From an uncultured Paenibacillaceae bacterium (GTDB lineage: Bacteria; Bacillota; Bacilli; Paenibacillales; DA-C8), in assembly GCA_937957685.1 (NCBI GenBank), contig CALGAO010000043.1, forward strand, positions 1 through 53,195: a DNA stretch of 53,195 nt. Reading direction: 5' to 3'. Made by a program: the position numbers and the translations under genes. The notes under the pieces were generated by a model that did not search any database, had not been told where the DNA came from, and was given only the letters and a program-made list of their open reading frames with translations. Of the stretch, positions 1-8,660 are shown one piece after another; position 1 is the first letter of the stretch, and every line of letters starts with the position of its first letter.

Positions 1-311
1 AGAACCTTGCGGACCAGGGATGGCAACTCCGAGATCAGCTCCCTGTGGAAGGACGCGATATATTTCGGCGGGATCTGTACAGGACGTTCAGCCCGGGAGC
101 TTTTGAACACCCTTTTGGCCTCGGGCTGTTTCGCCTCCGGCACAGGATCCGCGATGTACACGTTCTTCACGCCATGGCGCCTCAACCAATGGATATAGCT
201 CTCGGTCAGGCAAACGCCTCTCTTGATCAACAGCTGTCCGCTGGCTCCGAATACATCGTTGTTCAAGGTCATACCAGGCTTTAAGTCTTGGACACTTACT
301 GCTTTTTTCAT
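1..311 (-). CDS. HD-GYP-type phosphodiesterase, N-terminal part (cut by window edge)
   Basis: Partial gene: reading leftward from ATG at 309-311 the frame stays open to base 1, giving 103 residues. The protein starts MKKAVSVQDLKPGMTLNNDV, followed by GQLLIKRG, LTESYIHWLRRHGVKNVYI. This pattern (V..LKPGM.L..DV, G.LL...G..L....I..L...G...VYI) is the small N-terminal domain that precedes the HD-GYP domain in many Firmicute c-di-GMP phosphodiesterases. The catalytic domain lies outside the window, so the enzymatic role is inferred from this N-terminal domain only. A GAGG ribosome-binding site lies about 10 nt before the ATG. Confidence 0.6.
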   Translation of the reverse strand, partial: MKKAVSVQDLKPGMTLNNDVFGASGQLLIKRGVCLTESYIHWLRRHGVKNVYIADPVPEAKQPEAKRVFKSSRAERPVQIPPKYIASFHRELISELPSLVRKV

Positions 312-433
312 AGATCCCATCCTCTATAGGCCAAGCAGGCACTGTGGATTTGATACTATTCTACCATTTTCTCTCCGCTGAAATCATTAAAAAATCTTAA
401 AAAATGGTTGAAGTAGTTCAAATTGCCCAATAA

Positions 434-658
434 TCTCGATACCAGCTGTTCGAGATTGCCAGGCTGGACGAATTGGCCCCGACGATGCAGCGTGACATCC
501 GCAACATCTCCAGACTGGTGCGGCAGATCGTGATGGAAGATGTCCATCTGATGGAGGACAAGGGGATCGAGCCGTCCCTTGCGGCTGTTCTAATCAACTG
601 CAAGGGACTTTTTTCACGGTCGACAAACTTTATGAAAGCGGTTAAATTCGGATTATAG
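434..658 (+). pseudogene. Unrecognised protein-like fragment, no clear start
   Basis: The frame after a TAA at 431-433 reads RYQLFEIARLDELAPTM and then a charged helical stretch (RNISRLVRQIVMEDVHLMED), ending at a TAG. It looks like coding sequence by its regular heptad-like leucine/isoleucine spacing, but there is no ATG with a ribosome-binding site. An ATG at 404 in the same frame meets the TAA after nine codons. It may be a remnant of an older gene or chance. I do not recognise the family. Confidence 0.2.
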
Positions 659-667
659 ACTGCAATG
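640..667 (+). repeat. 28-bp direct repeat, copy 1 (upstream of the AraC gene)
   Basis: The segment beginning GGTTAAATTCGGAT occurs here and again at 3007-3034 with 25 of 28 bases identical. Copy 1 lies about 57 nt before the GTG of the AraC regulator gene; copy 2 lies about 48 nt before the first permease gene. A shared regulatory or promoter element is the simplest reading. One can place a TAAATT -10 with a TCGACA -35 (17-bp spacer) in copy 1, but copy 2 has no matching -35. Confidence 0.45.
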
Positions 668-724
668 CTTATCTCGCTCATAATTAAGCTTTACAATGCG
701 TAAATCAACGGAAGGGGATTAGGC

Positions 725-2695
725 GTGTCCAAGTACTGGTTTCGACTGCTGATGTTCGGCGTGCTGCTCGGAACGATCCCTGTCATCACGATCGGCTGGA
801 TCTCCTATTCGATCTCGTCCAGGGACATCGAGGATAAGGTCAAGGAAGGCAATATGCAGTATCTCTATCAGACACAGATGCGCGTCGACCAACATCTCAA
901 GACGATCGAGATGGCGGCCATCCAGTTCGTCTACTCGTCAACCGTTACCGCAACGCTCAATGTCCAGTTGAATCCCGGGGATTTTGACAGCGTCCAGCCC
1001 TTGACCAGAGCGCTTAATCATCTGCTCACGTTCTCCGGAGTCATCGGCGCGAAGATCGTGAATATGGAGCATGACTGGTATCTGTCCGCGACCAATTACG
1101 GAACCCTGGACCAGCTTCCGGATCGGGACCTGCTGGAGTACTATGGCAAGCATACGAAGAGCCTGTTCTGGTTCAATCCGTCCCATGCCTTGGACCACGC
1201 GGATGAGGCGGAGCCCGACGCGGCACCGGTCATCCGCATGGTGCTCAAGATTCCGCCGATGCCGATCACGTACAAACCGCGCGAGGTGCTGACGATCGAT
1301 ATGATCAGCAGCGAGATTCTCAACTATCTGAGCCAGAGCCGCGGTCTGGGCGAATATTTCATCATCCAGCAGGACGGCCATAACCTGCTGTCCGATCAGA
1401 GGCTGAGCCGGTATGAGGGAGTTGGCGAGCTGATGCTTGAGACGATCGCGGGGAAGCAGGTTCAGGAAGGCTTCTTCACCGCTCCGCTGAACGGACAGGA
1501 GATGGGGATCACCTACCGGGTATCGCCATTCAACGGCTGGATCTATATGTCCATCGTCTCGATCAGCGAGATCACCAGCCAATCGAAGAAGATCGCCCAG
1601 GCGACCTTCCTCCTCGGGCTGATGGTCCTGCTCGTCATCGGTTGCCTCGCCTTCATCCTGAGCAGGAGGATGTACTCACCCGTGCGCAAGCTGGTGGAGT
1701 ACAGCCGGGACGTGCAGGATGAACCGGGGAGCCAGGCGAAGGAGGACGAATTCGGGCTGATCGCGGAGAGCCTGCGCAAGCTGTCCGACACCGGCAAGGA
1801 TCTGAAGCTGCAGGTGCAGAAGCAATATGCCCAGCTGAAGGAGTTCTTCGTGCTGAAGCTGATCTTCGGTCAGATCAGCGATCAGGATATCCGGGTGAGA
1901 GGGAAGCATTACGGATTCCCCACCAGCTGGACGCGCCTCGCCGTGATGACCGTGCAGATCGATACGCTGCAGGACACGAGGTATTCGGAGAAAGATCGCG
2001 AGCTGCTGCTCTATGCCGTGAACAACATCGTCGGCGAACTCCTGCCACAGCTGCTTGAGGACCAGTTGATCCAGGCGATCAAGATGGGGGACATGGAGCG
2101 GATCGAGGAGCAGCTGCAGCAGTATCTGGATGCGATCCGCCACAAGGAGGTCAGCTTCAGCGAATATCCGGCGCTGATGATCCAATTCATCTCGAAGCTC
2201 TATCACATCGTGCAGGAGCAGGGCGGATCGGTCAACAAGGTGCTGGGACAGCGGGGTTCCATCGAGTCGTTCATGAAGCTGCAGACGTTACGCGAGATCG
2301 AGGCCTGGTTCCGGCATGATCTGATCAAGCCGGTGATCCAGTTCCTGAACGAACAGGCGGAGACCCAGTATCTGAATATCGCCAACCAGATGCTCAAGAT
2401 CATCCACGAGCGATACGAGGAGGACATCTCGCTGGACACCTGCGCCGCGATCCTGAATTACCATCCCGTGTATCTGAGCCGGGTGTTCAAGAAAGAGGTC
2501 GGCGTCAACTTCATCGATTATCTGGTGGAATACCGCATGAATGTGGCGAAGAAATGGCTGGAGACGACGGACCTGAAGATCGCGAACATCGCCGAGCGGT
2601 TGCAGTACAAAAATACCAGCGCCTTCATCCGGACGTTCCGCCGGATAGCCGGCATGACGCCTGGCCAATACCGCGAACAGGTCTGCAAGCAATAA
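725..2695 (+). CDS. Membrane-bound AraC-family transcriptional regulator
   Basis: 656 residues, starting at GTG 725 behind AAGGGG. Residues about 8-28 form one membrane segment, about 35-290 an extracytoplasmic dCache-like sensor region, and about 295-315 a second membrane segment (ATFLLGLMVLLVIGCLAFIL), followed by a HAMP-like linker. The C-terminal ~100 residues are a double helix-turn-helix of the AraC type (HPVYLSRVFKKEVG, and IAERLQYKNTSAFIRTFRR.AGMTPGQYR). Such single-protein sensors (compare YtdP of Bacillus) regulate adjacent LplABC-type sugar importers. The importer genes follow on the same strand, so control of that operon by an extracellular glycan or sugar is likely. The ligand cannot be read from sequence. 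Confidence 0.88.
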   Translation: MSKYWFRLLMFGVLLGTIPVITIGWISYSISSRDIEDKVKEGNMQYLYQTQMRVDQHLKTIEMAAIQFVYSSTVTATLNVQLNPGDFDSVQPLTRALNHLLTFSGVIGAKIVNMEHDWYLSATNYGTLDQLPDRDLLEYYGKHTKSLFWFNPSHALDHADEAEPDAAPVIRMVLKIPPMPITYKPREVLTIDMISSEILNYLSQSRGLGEYFIIQQDGHNLLSDQRLSRYEGVGELMLETIAGKQVQEGFFTAPLNGQEMGITYRVSPFNGWIYMSIVSISEITSQSKKIAQATFLLGLMVLLVIGCLAFILSRRMYSPVRKLVEYSRDVQDEPGSQAKEDEFGLIAESLRKLSDTGKDLKLQVQKQYAQLKEFFVLKLIFGQISDQDIRVRGKHYGFPTSWTRLAVMTVQIDTLQDTRYSEKDRELLLYAVNNIVGELLPQLLEDQLIQAIKMGDMERIEEQLQQYLDAIRHKEVSFSEYPALMIQFISKLYHIVQEQGGSVNKVLGQRGSIESFMKLQTLREIEAWFRHDLIKPVIQFLNEQAETQYLNIANQMLKIIHERYEEDISLDTCAAILNYHPVYLSRVFKKEVGVNFIDYLVEYRMNVAKKWLETTDLKIANIAERLQYKNTSAFIRTFRRIAGMTPGQYREQVCKQ

Positions 2696-2726
2696 GGATG
2701 AGTCACATATCGATAGCCTTCCGACT

Positions 2727-2762
2727 GAATGAGTCCGGAGACCGGATTCATTCTGTTTTTTT
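2727..2762 (+). terminator. Rho-independent terminator after the AraC gene
   Basis: A 12-bp stem (GAATGAGTCCGG with CCGGATTCATTC, one G-U pair), 3-nt loop, then TG and a run of seven T. It lies 32 nt after the AraC stop and separates it from the permease genes. Confidence 0.8.
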
Positions 2763-2764
2763 CT

Positions 2765-3006
2765 GTGTTTAACTCCATTGTTGCTTGCGGGCTGCCCTGA
2801 ATAAATGATGGTCACTTGCGCGGTGGCATCAGCATTACGTTGCCGCTGCACGTCCAAGTTTCCGGTTGTCAGCGACTCTAACGGGCACCTGAGACATGAT
2901 AACGATGTTGGAAAATGCACATCCGCAGGTTGAAATAAGTGCATCAGGCGCCTCTTGCGCGCAGGAACGGAGCGAGCAGACAAGGCGAGGCGCGGAGTGT
3001 CCAACT
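2765..3006. other. Intergenic stretch without a recognised gene
   Basis: Between the AraC terminator and the permease operon I see no supported gene. The stretch ends in the second copy of the 28-bp repeat. Open frames here are antisense extensions without start signals. Confidence 0.5.
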
Positions 3007-3034
3007 GGTTAAATTCGGATGATAGCCTGCAACG
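3007..3034 (+). repeat. 28-bp direct repeat, copy 2 (upstream of the LplB-like gene)
   Basis: Second copy of the element at 640-667, with three mismatches. It lies 48 nt upstream of the first permease ATG, where a promoter or regulator-binding site would be expected. Confidence 0.45.
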
Positions 3035-3081
3035 AACCGGTGCGTCCATAATGGAGGCTGACAGGAGGAAGGAGGCACACG

Positions 3082-4035
3082 ATGAGAACAGAAACCAACC
3101 AGCCAACGTCCCTGACGGCTCCGCGGCGCAAACGAGGCCTGCTGCGGGATATTGTTCGGGACAAATACCTATATCTCATGCACCTGCCAGGTGTTCTCTA
3201 CTTCATCGTTTTCAAGTACATTCCCATGTTTGGCCTGGTGATGGCCTTCCAGGATTACAAGCCGTTTCTCGGCTTCATCGACAGTCCCTGGGTGGGCTTC
3301 AAACATTTTGAACGCTTCTTCAGCGAGCTGCAATTCTGGATGCTGTTTCGCAATACCGCGCTGCTCGCGCTCTATAGCCTGGTGTTCTACTTCCCGTTGC
3401 CGATCCTGCTGGCGCTCATGCTGAATGAGGTCAGACATGAAGCTTACAAGCGGACGATCCAGACCTTTGTATACGTACCGCATTTCGTGTCATGGGTGGT
3501 CGTGGTCGGGATCTTCTATCTGCTCTTCACGACGGAGGGCGGTCTGGTCAATGAGCTCATCTACCGGCTGACCGGCAGCAAGATCTCGTTCCTGCTGGCG
3601 CCGGAATGGTTCCGGCCGATGATCATCTTCCAGCAGATCTGGAAGGAGGTCGGATGGGGCACGATCATCTTCCTGGCCGCGCTGGCTGGCGTTGACCCGC
3701 AGCTGTATGAAGCGGCGAGAATCGATGGCGCGAACCGCTGGCGGCAGATCTGGCACATCACCCTGCCGGCGATTCGCAGCACGATCGTGATCCTGCTGAT
3801 CCTGCGGCTTGGGAACTTCCTCGATTCCGGCTTCGAGCAGATCTTCCTGATGCTCACTCCGACGAATCGGGAGGTTGGCGAGGTGTTCGATACCTACGTC
3901 TATGTGAAGGGTCTCACCCAGCTCCAATACAGCTACAGCGCGGCTGTCGGCATGTTCAAGTCGGTGGTGGGGCTGATCCTGGTCGTAGGGGCGAACTGGC
4001 TGGCCAAGAGATTCGGCGAGGAAGGCATCTATTGA
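3082..4035 (+). CDS. Carbohydrate ABC transporter permease, LplB type
   Basis: 317 residues, start ATG 3082 behind GGAGG. Six predicted membrane helices; the N-terminal cytoplasmic tail leads into YLMHLPGVLYFIVFKYIPMF, typical of LplB permeases. The EAA loop that contacts the ATPase is seen as YEAARIDGANRWRQIWHITL (consensus EAA---G). It forms the inner-membrane channel with the next gene product. No ATPase gene lies in the operon, which is usual because these importers share an MsmX-type ATPase encoded elsewhere. The stop is 13 nt before the next start. Confidence 0.92.
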   Translation: MRTETNQPTSLTAPRRKRGLLRDIVRDKYLYLMHLPGVLYFIVFKYIPMFGLVMAFQDYKPFLGFIDSPWVGFKHFERFFSELQFWMLFRNTALLALYSLVFYFPLPILLALMLNEVRHEAYKRTIQTFVYVPHFVSWVVVVGIFYLLFTTEGGLVNELIYRLTGSKISFLLAPEWFRPMIIFQQIWKEVGWGTIIFLAALAGVDPQLYEAARIDGANRWRQIWHITLPAIRSTIVILLILRLGNFLDSGFEQIFLMLTPTNREVGEVFDTYVYVKGLTQLQYSYSAAVGMFKSVVGLILVVGANWLAKRFGEEGIY

Positions 4036-4048
4036 GGAGGGAGACCGC

Positions 4049-4921
4049 ATGGTACAGGACAAGACGTTATCCAACCGCATCGTCGACTTGATCAACTATA
4101 TGCTCCTGCTGATTTTCGGTCTGGCCGCCGTGCTTCCCTTTTTCTACGTCATAGCGGTTTCCTTCACCGATCCGGCAGAAGTGGCCAAGGGGGGACTGAT
4201 CCTCTTCCCGAAGAAGTTCTCCCTGGCTGCGTACGAGTATATTTTCTCCACGAACGTATTGCTGCGCAGTCTGGGCGTGTCCGTCTACATCACGGTCGTC
4301 GGCACGCTCATCAACCTGGTGTTCACATCGCTGATGGCGTATCCGCTTGCCAAGCCGCACTTGCGCGGCCGCCAGGTGATTCTGCTCGGCGTGCTGTTCA
4401 CCATGCTGTTCAGCGGCGGCCTCATCCCGACGTACTTCGTCGTGAAGGCGGTCGGGCTGACGAACACGCTGTGGTCACTGATGATTCCCGGCGCGATCAG
4501 CGGCTTCAACCTGATCGTGCTCAAGAACTTCTTCCAGAGCATCCCGGAGGGATTGGAGGATTCGGCGAAGATCGACGGGTGCAATGATTTCGGCGTCCTG
4601 ATGAGGATCGTCATCCCGCTGTCCATGCCGGCGATGGCCACCTTTGCCCTGTTCTACGCGGTGGGTCACTGGAACACGTTCTTCTCGGCCATCATCTACA
4701 TCAACGACAACAAGCTGTGGCCCGTGCAGGTCCTGCTTCGCGAGGTGGTCATCATGGCGCAGAGCCGCATCGGCGATACGGAGATGGACGAAGCCCTGAT
4801 CCAGCCGCTGACCATCCGCATGGCCGTCATCGTATTTGCCACCCTGCCCATCCTGGTCGTCTATCCGTTCCTGCAGAAGCATTTCGCCAAGGGTGTGCTC
4901 CTGGGTTCGATTAAAGGATAA
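4049..4921 (+). CDS. Carbohydrate ABC transporter permease, LplC/YtcP type
   Basis: 290 residues, ATG 4049 with a GGAGGGAG ribosome-binding site. Six predicted membrane segments; EAA-loop sequence LEDSAKIDGCNDFGVLMRIV. The C-terminus FAKGVLLGSIKG is the usual ending of this permease family. It pairs with the LplB-like protein just upstream and is followed by the binding-protein gene. Regulation is probably through the AraC protein at 725. Confidence 0.92.
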   Translation: MVQDKTLSNRIVDLINYMLLLIFGLAAVLPFFYVIAVSFTDPAEVAKGGLILFPKKFSLAAYEYIFSTNVLLRSLGVSVYITVVGTLINLVFTSLMAYPLAKPHLRGRQVILLGVLFTMLFSGGLIPTYFVVKAVGLTNTLWSLMIPGAISGFNLIVLKNFFQSIPEGLEDSAKIDGCNDFGVLMRIVIPLSMPAMATFALFYAVGHWNTFFSAIIYINDNKLWPVQVLLREVVIMAQSRIGDTEMDEALIQPLTIRMAVIVFATLPILVVYPFLQKHFAKGVLLGSIKG

Positions 4922-4987
4922 AGGATCAGCTTCTTGTTCCTCTAACTTCTAATAGATTACTCTATATTCTACAAGGAGGTCTCATTC

Positions 4988-6571
4988 ATGAAAACAAAAC
5001 GATGGACATCACTCCTCTGCGCCTTGATCATCGTGCTGGGCGTCCTGGCGGGCTGCTCCAGCGGCAATTCGGGCGGCAGCAATAACCAGGGGAATCAATC
5101 CACGCAGCAACCGCAGCAGCAGGGCTCGTCGGGCAATCAGGGCGGAGGCAGCCAGTAGCCAGCCGCGCCGGTGGATGAGAAGCCTTTCCACATCACGCTG
5201 GCGGTATCCCAGGTTGGATGAGATCCCGCCGCAGGACAGCGAGATCCAGCTCAAGTCCAGGAGCTGACCAACACGACGCTGGACATTCAGTGGATCCCCG
5301 GTTCGGCCTACAACGACAAGATCAATGTGATGATCGCAGCGGACGAGATGCCGATGGCGATGCGCGTCACCTATACGCCGGCGATCATCAGCTCGATCCA
5401 GTCGGGCATGTTCTGGGAGCTCGACCCTTACCTGGACCGGTTCCCGAATCTGTCCTCCATGAACCCGCAGCACTATGACAACATCCGGGTGGACGGCAAG
5501 CTGTACGGCATCCCCCAATATCGCGACATCGGCCGGGCTGCGCTGATCTTCCGAAAGGACTGGCTGGATAAGCTGGGATTCGATGTGCCGAAGACGATCG
5601 AGGACTACTACAATGTATCGAGAGCGATGGCATTCGACGATCCTGACGGGGATGGCCAGCAGAACACGTACGGCTTCATGCTGCACAAGAGCTACTTCTC
5701 CGGCTCCGCCGCCGCTTCGACCCGCCTCGCGGTCAGCCTCGGCGCGCCGAACAAGTGGGATGTGGACGAGAACGGCAAGTTTACGCCGGAGTTCGAGCAT
5801 CCGGTGCACTTCGAACTGTTGAAGATGTTCCGCAGACTGTATGAGGAAGGCGCGCTCAACCAGGACTTCGCGGCGGTTGACGAGTCCGAGGTGCTCAAGG
5901 TGTTCGACGCGAGCCGCGCCGGCCTGCGGGTTGGCGTCGCCGGCAAAGCGGGCAGCATGCAGGATCGCGTCCTGCAGACGGATCCGAATGCGGTATTCGA
6001 TGTCGAGCCGCTGACCGGACCGATGGGCATCCGCGTGCCTGGCGAACTGGGCAACAACGGTTTCTTCGTCTTCCCGAAATCCAAGGTGAAAACGGAGGAA
6101 GACCTGCTCCGCATCCTGGCCTTCTTCGACCGCCTGCTGGATGAGGATGTGAACACCCTGTTGCTCCGCGGCATCGAGGGCAAGCACTATGAGGAGACGG
6201 CGGACGGCAAGCATCAATGGATCGACTTCGCCCTGTTCCAGCGTGAGGTGAAGCCGTATCGCGATATGCTGATTCACAACACCAACAACGTCAAGCCGCT
6301 GATCGATACGCCGGTTGCGGAGAAAGCAACCCGCATCACGCAGGAGAATACGAAGTATGCGGTTCCGAACCCGGCGCTCACCCTGTCTTCGCCAACATAC
6401 TCGGAGCGCGGCGGGGAGCTCGATCAGCTGATGACGGACGCGATGATCAAGTTCGTCATGGGCAACATCGACGAGGCCGGCTATCAGGCGGAGATCCAGA
6501 AATGGCGCAGCATGGGCGGCGACAAGATCATCCAGGAATACGAAGCGGAATATGCCAAAGGGAGCAAATAA
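4988..6571 (+). pseudogene. LplA-like extracellular binding lipoprotein with stop and compensated frameshift
   Basis: The lipoprotein start is intact: ATG 4988 behind AAGGAGG, signal peptide and lipobox LAGCS, then a Gly/Ser/Asn/Gln-rich linker. An in-frame TAG at 5156-5158 (a CAG in the expected GGSQQPAAP) interrupts it. Next, one extra base just before 5220 and one missing base near 5255 shift the frame for about 35 nt: the shifted stretch reads GEIPPQDSEIQLK, as in LplA proteins, and frame 0 resumes with QELTNTTLDIQWIPGSAYND. From there to 6571 the gene is open (internal ATG 5327). Without lesions it would be about 527 residues, normal for a family 1 LplA-type sugar-binding protein. Either a recent pseudogene, or three sequence errors clustered in 100 nt. 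Confidence 0.8.
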
Positions 6572-6635
6572 AGCGCCGCATCACTCGTCGCAGAAAGTTT
6601 AGGTGCACGTTTCGTTTCAACTCATGATAAGATAG

Positions 6636-6673
6636 AGACGGACAGTCCTGCAGGACGTGTCCGTCTTGCTTTT
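6636..6673 (+). terminator. Hairpin terminator after the LplA-like gene
   Basis: AGACGGAC pairs with GTCCGTCT around an inner GTCCTGCAGGAC self-pairing segment, followed by TGCTTTT. It lies 65 nt after the importer genes and ends the operon. Confidence 0.6.
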
Positions 6674-6714
6674 CGTCCCGGATGTATCTTCAATATGGAC
6701 AAGGAGAACTTTCA

Positions 6715-7710
6715 ATGTCGTTAGCCAGACTGAACCACACCCTGGAGAAGCTCATGCCCCTGATCACGCCGACCAGCGTGCTGATCGGCTTCCTGTTGTC
6801 CCAGACCTTGTCTCCGTATACCGGGTGGGTGCCGTGGATCTTCGCCTTGATGACCTTCTCGGGCAGCCTGAGCATGAATTTCCACGACCTGCGGCGAGTG
6901 CTGCAGCAACCGCTGCCGATCGTGCTGTTCCTGATCATCATCCATGTCTTGATGCCGACCGCCGCCTGGCTGGTGGGCAGCATCGCTTTCCCTGACGATC
7001 CCTTGATGGTAACCGGCCTGATCCTGCTGCTGGCGATTCCGACGGGGATCATCAGCTTCATGTGGGTGTCGATCTACCGCGGCAATATCGCCCTTACGCT
7101 GACGATGATCCTGATCGATACGATCCTGTCGCCGTTTCTCGTGCCCACGATCCTGTCGGTCCTCGTGGGGGCGAAGGTGAAGATCGATGTGCTCGGGATG
7201 ATGACCGGCCTGTTCTGGATGATCATCGTGCCATCGCTGATCGGCATGCTGCTGAATCAATGGACCAGAGGCCGGATCAAGACGAGCGTCGGGCCGGTGC
7301 TGTCTCCCATCTCGAAGCTCGGCATCGCCTTCGTCGTGTCCATCAACAGCTCGGCGATCGCCGGCTATATCACCGAGTTCACGATGGAGCTCGTCTACCT
7401 GTTCCTCATCTGTATCGCCGTTGTCGCCTGCGGTTATCTGATCGGCCACGGTTCATCGAAGCTGCTGAAGTTCGGCCAGGATGTCGATGTCACGATGACG
7501 TTCAACTGCGGGATGCGCAATATCAGCGCCGGCGCCGTGCTGGCCATCACCTATTTCCCGCCGCAGGTGGCGATGCCCGTGATCATCGGCATGTGCTTCC
7601 AGCAGATGTTGGCTTCCCTGTTCGGCTTCATGCTGTTCCGCAAGCGGCTGAACGAGGTGGAGCCGAAGCTTAAGATCGATGCGGGAGCGCAGAAGGCGCT
7701 GAAGTCGTAG
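6715..7710 (+). CDS. BASS-family transporter (bile acid:sodium symporter / YocS-type)
   Basis: 331 residues from ATG 6715, chosen because AAGGAG lies 8 nt upstream. About nine to ten hydrophobic segments cover the whole protein. Features fitting the bile acid:Na+ symporter fold include the SGSLSMNFHDL region, TGIISFMWVSIYRGNIAL and TFNCGMRNISAGAVLAI, the latter matching the conserved crossover region. Family members import organic anions with Na+ (pantoate, ketopantoate, sulfonates, bile acids). The substrate cannot be assigned from sequence. It is a single gene with its own terminator. Confidence 0.82.
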   Translation: MSLARLNHTLEKLMPLITPTSVLIGFLLSQTLSPYTGWVPWIFALMTFSGSLSMNFHDLRRVLQQPLPIVLFLIIIHVLMPTAAWLVGSIAFPDDPLMVTGLILLLAIPTGIISFMWVSIYRGNIALTLTMILIDTILSPFLVPTILSVLVGAKVKIDVLGMMTGLFWMIIVPSLIGMLLNQWTRGRIKTSVGPVLSPISKLGIAFVVSINSSAIAGYITEFTMELVYLFLICIAVVACGYLIGHGSSKLLKFGQDVDVTMTFNCGMRNISAGAVLAITYFPPQVAMPVIIGMCFQQMLASLFGFMLFRKRLNEVEPKLKIDAGAQKALKS

Positions 7711-7766
7711 CCTGGCGCTTCCCCGGCCAGGATCGCGCATCACGCAAGCTATTCATCCATCATCGG

Positions 7767-7807
7767 TTGGGCTGAAAGCCATCGCGCTTTTGGCTCAACT
7801 TTTTTTG
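7767..7807 (+). terminator. Rho-independent terminator after the BASS transporter gene
   Basis: A 13-bp stem (TTGGGCTGAAAGC with GCTTTTGGCTCAA, including G-U pairs) is followed by ACTTTTTTT. It lies 57 nt downstream of the stop at 7710. Confidence 0.8.
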
Positions 7808-8070
7808 ACCGCGTGCATGGAAGACTCTCTTGGGTATTGGAGTTGAAGATAGGAAGCGATATGGCGGAAGCGAGGGGCATCGGATTGAGGATCGCCGTGA
7901 TCCCGGCATGCGAACCGGATGAGGCCGTGGACTGTTCTTCAAGGGGCCTGGATGCTCTGGAGGCGTCCCATGCTATCACTCAGGATTACTGGATCGTGGG
8001 CAGCGTGCTGACGGTGATCGCAGAGGCCGCCTTGCTGGCGGACAACAGGCGCTCGCGGGAGCGGGCGCAT

Positions 8071-8110
8071 GCGGACAGGGCAGTTGGAACCCTCCAATAG
8101 CCCTGTCCGC
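8071..8110 (-). other. Stable hairpin just after the Ena-like gene
   Basis: An 11-bp perfect stem, GCGGACAGGGC with GCCCTGTCCGC, encloses a second small stem TTGGA/TCCAA. On the minus strand it begins 13 nt after the restored stop of the Ena-like gene. No T-run follows, so it may protect the mRNA 3' end rather than terminate transcription. Confidence 0.5.
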
Positions 8111-8122
8111 CGCTGCGATCCA

Positions 8123-8487
8123 TCACAGAGCATATCTGGTCGTGATGCAGAACTCCCCCTGATAGGCACCCACGGTTGAGGGAGTGTCAGCTGAATCGTG
8201 GCGAAACGGCGAAAGGTGAAGGAGAGGCTGGTTCCTGCCGGCAGAGTGGTGGTGTACAGAACGGTGCCCAATCCATCCAGTACGGACAGCGTGATCGGGT
8301 CAGGGCCGACGTCGTATTGTACATAACCCGTGCCATAGATATTGTAGCTTACGTTATTGGTGAATAAGGTAACAATAACCGGATCCGTGTCATCTCCCGT
8401 TCCGCTCCAGGGCGTGCAGACTTTATCCTGCACATACTGCTTCTCGGGACAACAGGTCAAGGTCGCCCCATTCGAACAACATCCCAT
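8123..8487 (-). pseudogene. Ena-like endospore appendage subunit (DUF3992), frameshifted near the C-terminus
   Basis: From ATG 8487 (GGAGG ribosome-binding site) the protein starts MGCCSNGATLTCCPEKQYVQ, then DKVCTPWSGTG, YGTGYVQYDVGPDPITLSVL and LPAGTSLSFTFRRFATIQ. The N-terminal Cys pairs and the jelly-roll pattern match endospore appendage core proteins (Ena, formerly DUF3992), which self-assemble into disulfide-linked fibres on spores. The annotated frame then turns into nonsense, but another frame on the same strand reads VGAYQGEFCITTRYAL and stops at 8123-8125. That is the family's C-terminal strand motif. One base is missing near 8194. The restored length is 121 residues. Either a true frameshift or a sequencing error. 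Confidence 0.78.
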
Positions 8488-8660
8488 CGATCAATCCCTC
8501 CTGGGGTTTATTATGGCTGTATCCTGGCTGGGTTTCTCCCAGGCAGCATTCGCCTGAACACAGCCTTATCTTTATAGATGCAGGAAATGCGCGAATGGAG
8601 TGGTTACCTGTCGTAGGACATCGTCCTAATTTATGTGTCGAAGCCCTTGGAGAAGTGCCT

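Noticed and set aside
7813..8100. Plus-strand 95-codon frame after the BASS terminator
   Set aside because: No ribosome-binding site, no recognisable product, and it overlaps the 3' hairpin of the Ena-like gene.
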